Part shown: one piece after another, positions 33,709-41,444 of the stretch
How positions within the stretch are numbered: the first letter of the stretch is position 1
How the letters are laid out: every line of letters starts with the position of its first letter
Source: GCA-2690565 sp002457235
GTDB lineage: Bacteria; Verrucomicrobiota; Verrucomicrobiia; Opitutales; Coraliomargaritaceae
Assembly: GCA_045565695.1 (NCBI GenBank)
Contig: JBJLEZ010000001.1
Span: 310,001 to 374,000 of the forward strand
Direction of reading: 5' to 3'
Length of the DNA: 64,000 nt
The notes under the pieces: generated by a model
What the model was told of the DNA's origin: nothing
The model's database searches: none
The model's input: only the letters and a program-made list of their open reading frames with translations
Made by a program: the position numbers and the translations under genes

Positions 33709-36289
33709 AAGAAAAGAGGTCAATTTGAGGGGATGGAGGGGCAGTGTCCTCGGTTTTTTTCGAAGAATTTTTCTTACTCGAGGCTTTGGGGGTACTTTGT
33801 TGGCTATTATTCTCTAAGTGGTCGAGAATTGTTTTAGCCCGATCAATAACGGATGGAGGAAGTCCTGCAAGGCGAGCCACTTGAATCCCGTAGGAACGAT
33901 CGGCCGGGCCTTTGATGATTTGGCGGACAAAGATAATTTCGTCATTCCATTCTTTAACTGCAATGGAAAAGTTTTGGAGTTTGGTGAGATTTTGGGATAG
34001 TTTGGTTAATTCGTGGTAGTGAGTGGCAAATAGGGTACGGGGTCCTGCATGGTTGTTGTTGCTATGGAGGTGTTCGATAACGGCCCAAGCGATACTCAGT
34101 CCATCGTAAGTGCTTGTTCCACGCCCGATTTCATCGAGGATGATTAAGCTATTTTCGGTGTGGTTGTTGAGGATGTTGGCGGTTTCGTTCATTTCAACCA
34201 TGAAGGTGGAATTACCTTGTGCGAGTTGGTCGGAGGCACCGACTCTGGAAAAGATACGATCAACAATACCGATTTGGCAATGGGTGGCAGGGACCCAAGC
34301 ACCGGTTTGAGCCATGAGAACGATCAAGGCAACTTGGCGAATGTAGGTGGATTTACCCGCCATGTTCGGGCCGGTGAGTAAGGCGATTTGCGGGTGGGGT
34401 TCTCCTGTTGTGGATAAGTGGCAATCGTTTGGAACAAAGGCGTGTGTACCAGCGAGTCCGAGAGGGGATTCTTTGAGCATTTGTTCGACAACCGGGTGTC
34501 GTCCTTGTTCGATATGGAGTTGGTTGGAGTTGTCGAGGGTGGGTTTACAGTAATCCCATTCTCGAGCTTTGTTGGCGAAGCCGATCAGGACATCGAGTTG
34601 AGCGATGGCTTCAGCAGTGGCTTTGAGGGGGTCTGAATGGGATAAAATTGTTTGAATGAGTTCTTGAAAGAGGCTTTGTTCGCGCGCGATAGCTTGTTCT
34701 TCTGCATGGAGAATGGCTTGTTCTTGTTCTTTGAGTTCGGGAGTGATGAAGCGTTCCGCATTTTTCATGGTTTGTCTGCGGGTATAGTCTTCGGGGACAC
34801 GTTCTAAATGGCTTTTAGTGATTTCAATGAAATAGCCATAGGCACCGTTGTAACGGATGCGTAGATTTTTGATTCCGGTGCGAGTTTGTTCTTTTTGTTC
34901 AAATTCTGAGAGCCAAGTTTTGCTGGAGGAGCTGAGGGTACGGAGTTCGTCCAGCTTTGAATCGAACCCATTGCGGATAGTTCCACCTTCATCGAGTTTG
35001 GAAGGAAGTTCGTCAGCAAGGCCCTTTGCCAGTAAGGTGGAGAGGGAATCAAAGGTATCGATTTGCTGGGCGATCGGTTCTACTGGGGAATCAGGGAATT
35101 CGGCGAGTAGGGCTTTGACTTGGGGGAGTTTTTCTAGGGAATCACGAATGCCGCCGAGTTCACGGGGATTTTGAATACGGTTTTGTAGTCGGCCGAGAAT
35201 ACGTTCGAGGTCTCGAATTTGTTTTAAGGTATTGTGTAAATCGGTGGCGAGTCCGGGAGCTTGGACAAATTCATGAACGGAATCTTGTCGATGCTTTAAG
35301 GTGTTTAGATCGAGCAGAGGCTGGGCCATCCAGCGTTCGAGAAGCCGTGACCCTGGAGAGGTGACGGTCCCATCCATAGCGTGCAGAAGTGAGCCGTGCT
35401 TGCCATTGCCTGAAGTGTTGGTGGCGGATTTGAAAATTTCGAGATTTTGCAGGGTGGCCGGGTCTATGAGGAGATTTTCTGAGGCTTTATATTCTTCAAT
35501 TTTTTTGATGTTTGCCGGAGTGTTGCATAGGGTTTCACTCGCGTATTGAAGGACCGCACCGGCGGCACCAAGTGCAGGATGTTGATCAGAAATTCCGAAG
35601 CCGTTTAGGTTTAAGACATCGAGGGTATCGCAAGTGGTTCTAGCCCCAGCGATCGGATCGAAATGATAATCGGGAATAGTGGTGAGGGTATAATTTTGCT
35701 CTAGGTATTGAAAGGAGTCGCACCAAGGGTTCTCTGGCTGAGTCCAAGTGGCTGAAGATTTTTCAGGAATGAGAATTTCTTTTGGGGCTAGGCTTTCGAT
35801 GAGGGGGGTGAGGTTTTCGTGATGATTATCGGATGCGATGGCAAAAGTGCCCGTGGTTAAATCGAGCCAAGCGAGGTGGGTTTGGGTTTTGGTGAATTCA
35901 ATGGCGAGCAGGAATTGGTTACGGTTTGCTTCAATTTGGTTTTCGGCTAATCGAGTGCCTGGGGTGATGATACGGGTGAGTTTTCGCTCAACGATTTTTC
36001 CAGCGATTGCGGGCTCCATTTGTTCACAGAGGGCGATTTTGATTCCTTGGTTGAGCAGTTTTTGTAAATAATTATCGGCTGCATGATAGGGGATGCCGGC
36101 CATAGGAATGTCGTTGCGCTGGGTCAGAGTAATTCCGAGAAGCTTCGCACCTTTTTCAGCATCTTGGTGGAAGATTTCATAGAAATCACCTAAACGGAAA
36201 AACAATAGGGTGTCTTCTGACAACTGGCTTCGAATCGAATGCCACTGTTGCATCATCGGGGTCATTTTTTTTGTCTTTTCGTTTGGCAT
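33707..36289 (-). CDS. mutS: DNA mismatch repair protein MutS
   Basis: Mismatch-recognition ATPase of 860 residues. The mismatch-binding FYE motif is in FFRLGDFYEIFHQ near residue 37. The connector, lever and clamp domains follow, with RFITPELKEQEQ and related segments. Walker A is GPNMAGKSTYIRQVA, and the signature is DEIGRGTSTYDGLSIAWA. The C-terminal tail is Ser/Lys-rich. It is first in a mutS-dinB-DUF429 leftward cluster. The + strand across this gene is G-rich although the gene is on the minus strand, which contributes to the skew evidence. Confidence 0.98.
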   Translation of the reverse strand: MPNEKTKKMTPMMQQWHSIRSQLSEDTLLFFRLGDFYEIFHQDAEKGAKLLGITLTQRNDIPMAGIPYHAADNYLQKLLNQGIKIALCEQMEPAIAGKIVERKLTRIITPGTRLAENQIEANRNQFLLAIEFTKTQTHLAWLDLTTGTFAIASDNHHENLTPLIESLAPKEILIPEKSSATWTQPENPWCDSFQYLEQNYTLTTIPDYHFDPIAGARTTCDTLDVLNLNGFGISDQHPALGAAGAVLQYASETLCNTPANIKKIEEYKASENLLIDPATLQNLEIFKSATNTSGNGKHGSLLHAMDGTVTSPGSRLLERWMAQPLLDLNTLKHRQDSVHEFVQAPGLATDLHNTLKQIRDLERILGRLQNRIQNPRELGGIRDSLEKLPQVKALLAEFPDSPVEPIAQQIDTFDSLSTLLAKGLADELPSKLDEGGTIRNGFDSKLDELRTLSSSSKTWLSEFEQKEQTRTGIKNLRIRYNGAYGYFIEITKSHLERVPEDYTRRQTMKNAERFITPELKEQEQAILHAEEQAIAREQSLFQELIQTILSHSDPLKATAEAIAQLDVLIGFANKAREWDYCKPTLDNSNQLHIEQGRHPVVEQMLKESPLGLAGTHAFVPNDCHLSTTGEPHPQIALLTGPNMAGKSTYIRQVALIVLMAQTGAWVPATHCQIGIVDRIFSRVGASDQLAQGNSTFMVEMNETANILNNHTENSLIILDEIGRGTSTYDGLSIAWAVIEHLHSNNNHAGPRTLFATHYHELTKLSQNLTKLQNFSIAVKEWNDEIIFVRQIIKGPADRSYGIQVARLAGLPPSVIDRAKTILDHLENNSQQSTPKASSKKNSSKKTEDTAPPSPQIDLFS

Positions 36290-36396
36290 TATCCTTTAAA
36301 CGTTACTTTCTAGCAGGTGTATGGAAAAAATAAAGTCGTGACTTTAAAAAAAGGTAAAAAAGATAATAAAGGTAAAAGTTTCAGTCAGATTGAAAA

Positions 36397-37170
36397 ATGT
36401 CGGTTGCATTAAAAAGTTTAAAATTGGGGAAAGATGGAGCGCCTAAAGTGGTCATTGTCCATGGCTTGATGGGGAGTTTGCGAAACTGGCTTTTGGTCGG
36501 AAAGGCGTTGTCCGAAGATTTTGAGGTGCATTTGCTGGACTTAAGGAATCACGGCGAGTCACCTTGGTTGGATTCTATGGATTGGTCGGACATGAGTACA
36601 GACGTGCTACATTATTTAGAAAGGGAGAGCATTGAAGCGCCTATTTATTTAATTGGGCATAGTTTAGGTGGAAAGGTAGCGATGCATTTTGCTGCCGAGT
36701 ATGGAGATCGTGTGGCAAAGCTGGTGGTCTTGGATATTGTGCCTAAGCCGTATGCACCGCATTATAAATCTGAATTTGAAGCGATGATGGGGCTGGATTT
36801 AGCTGCTTTGGTTTCACGTCAATCTGTTTCAGAAGCCTTGGAGAACTCGATCCCTGAAGCAAGTTTTCGTGAATCACTTTTGACCAATCTGACACGGAAA
36901 GATGGGGCGTTTGCTTGGAAGCCAAATCTGGAAGTACTTTATCGTAATTTGGAAACGATACGGACGAACCCTCTAAGTGATGAACATTCTTATGAGGGTG
37001 AGACCTTACTAGTGAAAGGCGGAGCTTCTGATTTTGTTGAGGAGGGTGATGTTGAAAAAATGCGTAAGTATTTTCCGAAGCTAACGTTTTTTCTGATGGA
37101 AGGGGTTTCGCACAATCCGCATGTGGATGGCAGAGAAGCCTTAATCAATAAATTATTGGAATGGCTTTGA
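36397..37170 (+). CDS. Alpha/beta-fold hydrolase (YbfF-like esterase)
   Basis: A 257-residue single-domain alpha/beta hydrolase. The oxyanion region is VIVHGLMGSLRNWL. DLRNHGESPW matches YbfF-like enzymes. The nucleophile elbow is GHSLGGKVAMHF with Ser near residue 90, an acid probably lies around SDFVEEGD, and the His is in EGVSHNPHVDG. The family hydrolyses short acyl esters in vitro, but the physiological substrate is unknown. It is divergent from mutS and 45 bp ahead of the polyprenyl synthase gene. Confidence 0.88.
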   Translation: MSVALKSLKLGKDGAPKVVIVHGLMGSLRNWLLVGKALSEDFEVHLLDLRNHGESPWLDSMDWSDMSTDVLHYLERESIEAPIYLIGHSLGGKVAMHFAAEYGDRVAKLVVLDIVPKPYAPHYKSEFEAMMGLDLAALVSRQSVSEALENSIPEASFRESLLTNLTRKDGAFAWKPNLEVLYRNLETIRTNPLSDEHSYEGETLLVKGGASDFVEEGDVEKMRKYFPKLTFFLMEGVSHNPHVDGREALINKLLEWL

Positions 37171-37215
37171 TTTTTTAGCGAGTTCAATTACTTTTAGTTA
37201 TCAGTTTTTAATACA

Positions 37216-38247
37216 GTGAACGAAACCAACCAACAGGAACCCATCGGTACAATCGACAAGGCACCGAGCTTTGAATCGATTGTCGCTCCTGTGCGAGGGT
37301 ACTTGGAAAATCTAGATGTGTACCTTCATGAGCAGGTTTTGGTTTTAGAGCCAGAGGTGCAAGAACAGGTTAGGTATGTGTTAAGTCATAGTGGAAAACG
37401 CCTTCGGCCTATATTAGTGGCTTATAGTGGCTGGCAGGAAGGCTTTGAAAGTAACGAAGCCTTAATTCGCTTGGGGGCGATTTTAGAATTAGTGCATTTG
37501 GCAACTTTGGTGCATGACGATATTTTAGACGAGGCGAGCATTCGGCATGGAAGTCCAACCGTAGCGGCGAAATACGGAAAAGATGCAGCGGTTTTAGTGG
37601 GCGATGTGTTATTTGCCCATGCTTTGTGTTTGGCCTCCGAATACGATACGACTGAAATCTGTCGTTCCGTTGCTCTGGCAACGAGTCGAGTATGCTCTGG
37701 AGAAATTAGCCAAACCTATGCTAAGCGAGAATTGAATTTTGATCGAAAGCATTACTTTAGAATTATAGAATTAAAGACGGCGGAATTGTTTGCGGTGGCC
37801 TGTCGCTTGGGCGCGATTGTCAGCGGAAAATCAGAAGCTGAGGCAAATGCACTTGCGAGCTATGGATTGCATTTGGGCTGTGCGTATCAGATTTTTGATG
37901 ATGTGGTGGACTTGTTTGCAAGCGAATCAGAAATCGGAAAGACCTTAGGTACCGATCTTGCCAATGGGAAATTTACACTGCCGCTATTGATCTTATTGGA
38001 AAGTATGGAGGCGAGCGAACGGGATGAATGGATTGATTCCTATCAGCGGGGTGATGCAGAAGTGGCGGTTCAGCAACTGGAGAGTAAGTTAAGCAAATAC
38101 CCAATTTTAGATCGGGTAAAATCAGAGTTTGATTCAGCTTTGAATCAAGCCGAGCCCACTTTATTGATCGTGTCTAAAGAGGATGCTCAACGATTTCAGC
38201 AATTGTTAGCTTTTGTGCGAAATTTATTTTCTAGAGTAGAGCAATAG
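37216..38247 (+). CDS. Polyprenyl (octaprenyl/nonaprenyl-type) diphosphate synthase
   Basis: Trans-isoprenyl synthase of 343 residues that lengthens an allylic diphosphate with IPP, probably for a quinone side chain. GKRLRPILVAYSG binds IPP. The two Asp-rich motifs are LVHDDILDEASIRHG and IFDDVVDLF, and KTAELFAVACRLGA lies between them. The chain-length floor residues upstream of the first motif are small, suggesting a long product, but this is inference. The start is a GTG with no alternative ATG nearby. It uses products of the pathway ended by IspH in this window. Confidence 0.92.
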   Translation: MNETNQQEPIGTIDKAPSFESIVAPVRGYLENLDVYLHEQVLVLEPEVQEQVRYVLSHSGKRLRPILVAYSGWQEGFESNEALIRLGAILELVHLATLVHDDILDEASIRHGSPTVAAKYGKDAAVLVGDVLFAHALCLASEYDTTEICRSVALATSRVCSGEISQTYAKRELNFDRKHYFRIIELKTAELFAVACRLGAIVSGKSEAEANALASYGLHLGCAYQIFDDVVDLFASESEIGKTLGTDLANGKFTLPLLILLESMEASERDEWIDSYQRGDAEVAVQQLESKLSKYPILDRVKSEFDSALNQAEPTLLIVSKEDAQRFQQLLAFVRNLFSRVEQ

Positions 38248-38249
38248 CT

Positions 38250-38774
38250 TTAAGCATCCGATTGAGGGTTTTCTTCCTTTTGGCTGGCTTCCCATTCTTT
38301 TCGCTTGTCGTCACAAAAGCCGGGTAGGCGACCTTCGTCTAAATCCATCATATCCATAATGCATACGATTTTATCTTGGAGGTGAGGTACTCCCATTTGC
38401 GTAAGCGACTCTTTCATAAATTCACGTCCGGCTTCGGTTTGTCCTTTATGGGTGATTTCATGATTCCATTTGCGGACTTGTAAATCTTCCGGAAAAAGTT
38501 CGCCCAGTAGGCCGTCGAGTGCGATATCGTCATCGCCTGCTTCTTTGACGGCATCAATAACTTGGTCGGGCTCTATGCCTAAATGCAGGCATAAGAATTG
38601 GTCGAAACCTCGTTTGAAATTTTTTTGATAAGAATCGGGCAAGCCTTCTTTCAGGTGTTTTCGTATTTTTGCAATGAACCTTGGCAGATACAGTAAGCCG
38701 CAAGGATGCGCCTCATAAGGCGAGGGCAGGTCGAAACAAATTTTTCCTCTTGGGCCATCAATAACATTATTCAT
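38250..38774 (-). CDS. DUF5069-like protein
   Basis: A soluble protein of 174 residues. The opening region (FDLPSPYEAHPCGLLYLPRFIAKIRKHL) resembles DUF5069 proteins, which are common in Verrucomicrobia and related phyla and have no known function. I chose the ATG at 38774. A start at 38876 would add a hydrophobic, Cys-containing leader but would overlap the divergent MerC gene by 37 bp. FLCLHLGIEPDQVIDAVKEA and LQDKIVCIMDMMDLDEGRLPG are other recognisable parts. It is convergent with the polyprenyl synthase gene, 2 bp apart. Confidence 0.75.
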   Translation of the reverse strand: MNNVIDGPRGKICFDLPSPYEAHPCGLLYLPRFIAKIRKHLKEGLPDSYQKNFKRGFDQFLCLHLGIEPDQVIDAVKEAGDDDIALDGLLGELFPEDLQVRKWNHEITHKGQTEAGREFMKESLTQMGVPHLQDKIVCIMDMMDLDEGRLPGFCDDKRKEWEASQKEENPQSDA

Positions 38775-38839
38775 AGTAGTTAATTCAGTAAAATTCTTGC
38801 ATCTACAAGTTGCATAAGAAGTTTGACTAATCAATATTA

Positions 38840-39334
38840 ATGAAAACAAAATTAGAGATGGTTGAAGTGAAAGCAAAAAAGTATGAAGGCGTAATAGATA
38901 AACTTGCTATAAGCATGGCGGTACTCTGTGCGATTCACTGCTTGATTGTCCCTATTTTAATTGTAGCAGTGCCTTTAATAAACACGACCTTCTTTGTCCA
39001 CGAGGATTTTCATTTATGGATGTTGGTTGCCGTATTCCCTACAACATTGGCATCCATTTTAATGGGCTGTAGAAAACACAAGGATAAGTTTGTCCTGTCT
39101 GCCTGTTTCCTAGGCTTGGCTTTTTTAGTAGCGGCTTTCTTTTTACAACAACAAGGGATCGCTCACTGTGAATCATGTGCGACTGATGCTAATGCGACTG
39201 GATCGTCTCCTTCAATGATTGCATGGATCAATACGATAGGGGGAGTTTTCCTGATTTTAGCGCATTCAAGAAATTTTTACCTTTGTAGAAAGCTTTCCTG
39301 TCATGAGAAAAAGAGCGAATGCAATTGTTGCTAG
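38840..39334 (+). CDS. MerC-domain membrane protein with cysteine-rich tail
   Basis: A 164-residue inner-membrane protein with four hydrophobic helices. The first holds the MerC-type pair CAIHCLIVP. The loop after helix 3 has HCESCATD, and the C-terminus is Cys-rich (CRKLSCHEKKSECNCC). MerC proteins carry mercuric ions across the membrane. Chromosomal relatives outside mer operons, as here, have unclear metal specificity. No mer regulator or reductase is adjacent. It is followed by a hairpin and then tRNA-Trp. Confidence 0.82.
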   Translation: MKTKLEMVEVKAKKYEGVIDKLAISMAVLCAIHCLIVPILIVAVPLINTTFFVHEDFHLWMLVAVFPTTLASILMGCRKHKDKFVLSACFLGLAFLVAAFFLQQQGIAHCESCATDANATGSSPSMIAWINTIGGVFLILAHSRNFYLCRKLSCHEKKSECNCC

Positions 39335-39354
39335 CTTGGATTATTTTCTAGCAA
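39328..39354 (+). terminator. Hairpin at the end of the MerC gene, possible terminator
   Basis: TTGCTAG (39328-39334, including the stop codon) and CTAGCAA (39348-39354) form a perfect 7-bp stem with a 13-nt loop followed by TTTATTAG. It may end the MerC transcript before the tRNA gene. The U-run is interrupted, so confidence is low. Confidence 0.35.
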
Positions 39355-39387
39355 TTTATTAGAAATTTCTTATACCTTATTGGCTAT

Positions 39388-39465
<78 letters not shown>

Positions 39466-39488
39466 ACTTTTTTAGGGAACCATCATTT

Positions 39489-40223
39489 ATGAATAAACAA
39501 TTTTTAACCGTCTTATTATGTTTCTCACTTTTCGGGCTTGTTTTTGTCTTGTACAATAATGCATCGACTAAGGGAGAAGATTTTAATGTCACAGAGCTGG
39601 AAGCAAAAATCAAAGAACTCAATGAGTCTCTAAGGGATTTGTCTGAAGAGTATGCTGAGCTTAAGTCGAGCTTACCGGTCCCGGTTGAGGAGCAGTTGAT
39701 GCAGATGAAGAGTAAGATATCCGAATTAGATAATGTGGTGACAGATCAAACGGATTTATTGAGAAAGATCGACCCGAATGGATTGATTCAAGATACGGAA
39801 AATTGGATCAGCGATTCTTATAATACAGTAATTGACGAGGAAGAAAGTGGATGGGCAAAAGTGCGCTCTGCAGAGATTCTAGATCGCTTCAATCGTATGG
39901 ATGAGGATGCTTACAACAGTATAGCGGATGTATTCCTAAATGGAGAAAATGGTCGCATGAAGGCTTATGCCCTAGGCGTGATTAAAGACAACGTGACCCA
40001 AGATATGAAAGAGCCGCTGATGGAAAACCTCAAAGACTTAACCAAAGATGGGGAATTCACCAATGGCTGGCTCATGGGCAATATTATCGATGCTTCAAAA
40101 AATCTGTCCTTGAGCGAAGAAGATAAAGCGACTTTCTTGTATATCGCTCAAAATCACCCAAATGATAGAATGGCAAGAAGAGCTGGGGAAGTGATTGGCG
40201 TTGAAGTCGAGAACATCGACTGA
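39489..40223 (+). CDS. Membrane-anchored coiled-coil protein of unknown function
   Basis: I do not recognise this 244-residue protein. An N-terminal hydrophobic span (FLTVLLCFSLFGLVFVLY) is followed by a coiled coil of roughly 70 residues (LEAKIKELNESLRDLSEEYAEL and onward). The helical C-terminal domain (AKVRSAEILDRF, GRMKAYALGVIKDN, DRMARRAGEVIGV) has repeated pairs of helices reminiscent of HEAT-type folds. It probably sits in the inner membrane with most of its mass on one side. It lies directly after tRNA-Trp and is convergent with rmuC. Confidence 0.7.
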   Translation: MNKQFLTVLLCFSLFGLVFVLYNNASTKGEDFNVTELEAKIKELNESLRDLSEEYAELKSSLPVPVEEQLMQMKSKISELDNVVTDQTDLLRKIDPNGLIQDTENWISDSYNTVIDEEESGWAKVRSAEILDRFNRMDEDAYNSIADVFLNGENGRMKAYALGVIKDNVTQDMKEPLMENLKDLTKDGEFTNGWLMGNIIDASKNLSLSEEDKATFLYIAQNHPNDRMARRAGEVIGVEVENID

Positions 40224-40228
40224 GTGCA

Positions 40229-41260
40229 TCACTCTTGAGACGAATCAATCTCGTGGTTAATTATATTCTGTAGAGGACGTTCAAGTGCTCGTGTTCGTGT
40301 ACCTTGTGCTTCTTCAAGCGCTTTGCCCGCCTGATCCATCTTAGTCTGAACCGTGGCCATTTTGTCTTTGTACTTTTCCCATTCATCTTGGAATTTGAGC
40401 AAATCTTTTTGGATGATTTTTGCACGTTCCTCGATATGGAAACTGCTCACGGATTGACGTATTAAAGAAAGAATCGCGAAGAGTGAAGTGGGGCCACAGA
40501 TAACAATACTCAAATCCTTGGCAAGATCGAGCAGTTCCTCTTGCTGGTTGACGATTTGGAAGATGCCTTCGTTAGAAATAAACATGATACAGTAGTCTAG
40601 AGTATCCTCGGCAGGGTTAATATATTTACGTTTAGCGATCGCTTTAAGGTGGGTCTTTATGTCCGTAGTGAATTGCTTGAGGTGTGATTCTTGCTCTGTC
40701 TTGGACTCTGCATCAAGATAGGATTGGAACGCACGAATGGGAAATTTAACATCCATGTTGAGGCGTTTGCCTTTAGGGAGGTAAAAAGTAAAGTCGGGCC
40801 GATCGCCCCCTTCAGAAGTTTGTTTGTTGTAATTGACGCCTTCTTGAAAATCGAAGTGCTGGAGTAGGTCTTCCGCTTGTCGCTCGCCCCACTGTCCTCT
40901 TTTTTGATTATCGGAGAGGACTGAGTTGAGTTGGTTGGTGGTGTCGGTTAAGCTAGTAAGCTGCTCTTTAGAGAGCTGAAGATTCGTTTTGAGTTCGGTG
41001 GTATTGGTTTTGAGTTTATCCAGTTCGTCGTTGAGATGGGCGAGTTGCTTTTCAATCGCCGTTTTTTTGGACTCTAAATCTTCATTGGAGCTGGATCTGA
41101 GTTTTTGGAAAGATTGCTCGGCTAGATCGAGAAAGCTTTTCTGGTTTTCTTTTAAGGCTTTCAGGGCAAGGTTCTGAATAATAACTTTTATTAAAAAAAG
41201 CGTAGCGACAAGAAGGAGGAGAAAAAAGAGAAGGTAAGGTAAGGAGAAAGGGTTTTCCAT
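40229..41260 (-). CDS. rmuC: DNA recombination protein RmuC
   Basis: RmuC-family protein of 343 residues that limits DNA inversions between short repeats in E. coli. An N-terminal anchor (LLFFLLLLVATLFLIKVII) is followed by a coiled coil (LKTNTTELKTNLQLSKEQL). The nuclease-like RmuC core follows: GQWGERQAEDLL, GGDRPDFTFYLPKGKRLNMDVKFPI and DYCIMFISNEGIFQI. It ends in a further helical tail. It is shorter than the E. coli form but covers the core. Divergent from secA. Confidence 0.93.
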   Translation of the reverse strand: MENPFSLPYLLFFLLLLVATLFLIKVIIQNLALKALKENQKSFLDLAEQSFQKLRSSSNEDLESKKTAIEKQLAHLNDELDKLKTNTTELKTNLQLSKEQLTSLTDTTNQLNSVLSDNQKRGQWGERQAEDLLQHFDFQEGVNYNKQTSEGGDRPDFTFYLPKGKRLNMDVKFPIRAFQSYLDAESKTEQESHLKQFTTDIKTHLKAIAKRKYINPAEDTLDYCIMFISNEGIFQIVNQQEELLDLAKDLSIVICGPTSLFAILSLIRQSVSSFHIEERAKIIQKDLLKFQDEWEKYKDKMATVQTKMDQAGKALEEAQGTRTRALERPLQNIINHEIDSSQE

Positions 41261-41366
41261 AATTAAGCGAATGGCATATTGTCGATGAAATTAAGAAAGA
41301 GTGTGGACAAAGCGAATGATTTTTGGATTGTATTTCAAAACTAATTCAGTGAACAATAGGAGTTTA

Positions 41367-41432
41367 ATGAAGCGTCTAACTCTTGTTTATACCTTTAAGG
41401 CGTACATTAAAAGTAGAATCATACAGATATAA
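41367..41432 (+). CDS. Short leader ORF (21 codons) before secA
   Basis: An ATG 7 nt after an AGGAG ribosome-binding site (AATAGGAGTTTAATG) opens a 21-codon ORF that ends in TAA 12 bp before the secA ATG. The peptide begins MKRLTLVYTF and is basic and hydrophobic, rich in Lys, Arg and Ile. Strong Shine-Dalgarno sequences are rare in this window, which is the main reason to take it seriously. It might couple or regulate secA translation. A chance ORF cannot be excluded. Confidence 0.4.
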   Translation: MKRLTLVYTFKAYIKSRIIQI

Positions 41433-41444
41433 GATTTTTTTAAT

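Noticed and set aside
38775..38876. Longer start for the DUF5069-like gene, giving a hydrophobic leader
   Set aside because: It would overlap the divergent MerC gene. The ATG at 38774 begins just before the conserved part, so the leader is probably the upstream region read through.
38840..39334. A mercury-resistance island around the MerC gene
   Set aside because: No merR, merA, merT or merP, integrase or repeats are present nearby, so it looks like a resident chromosomal gene.
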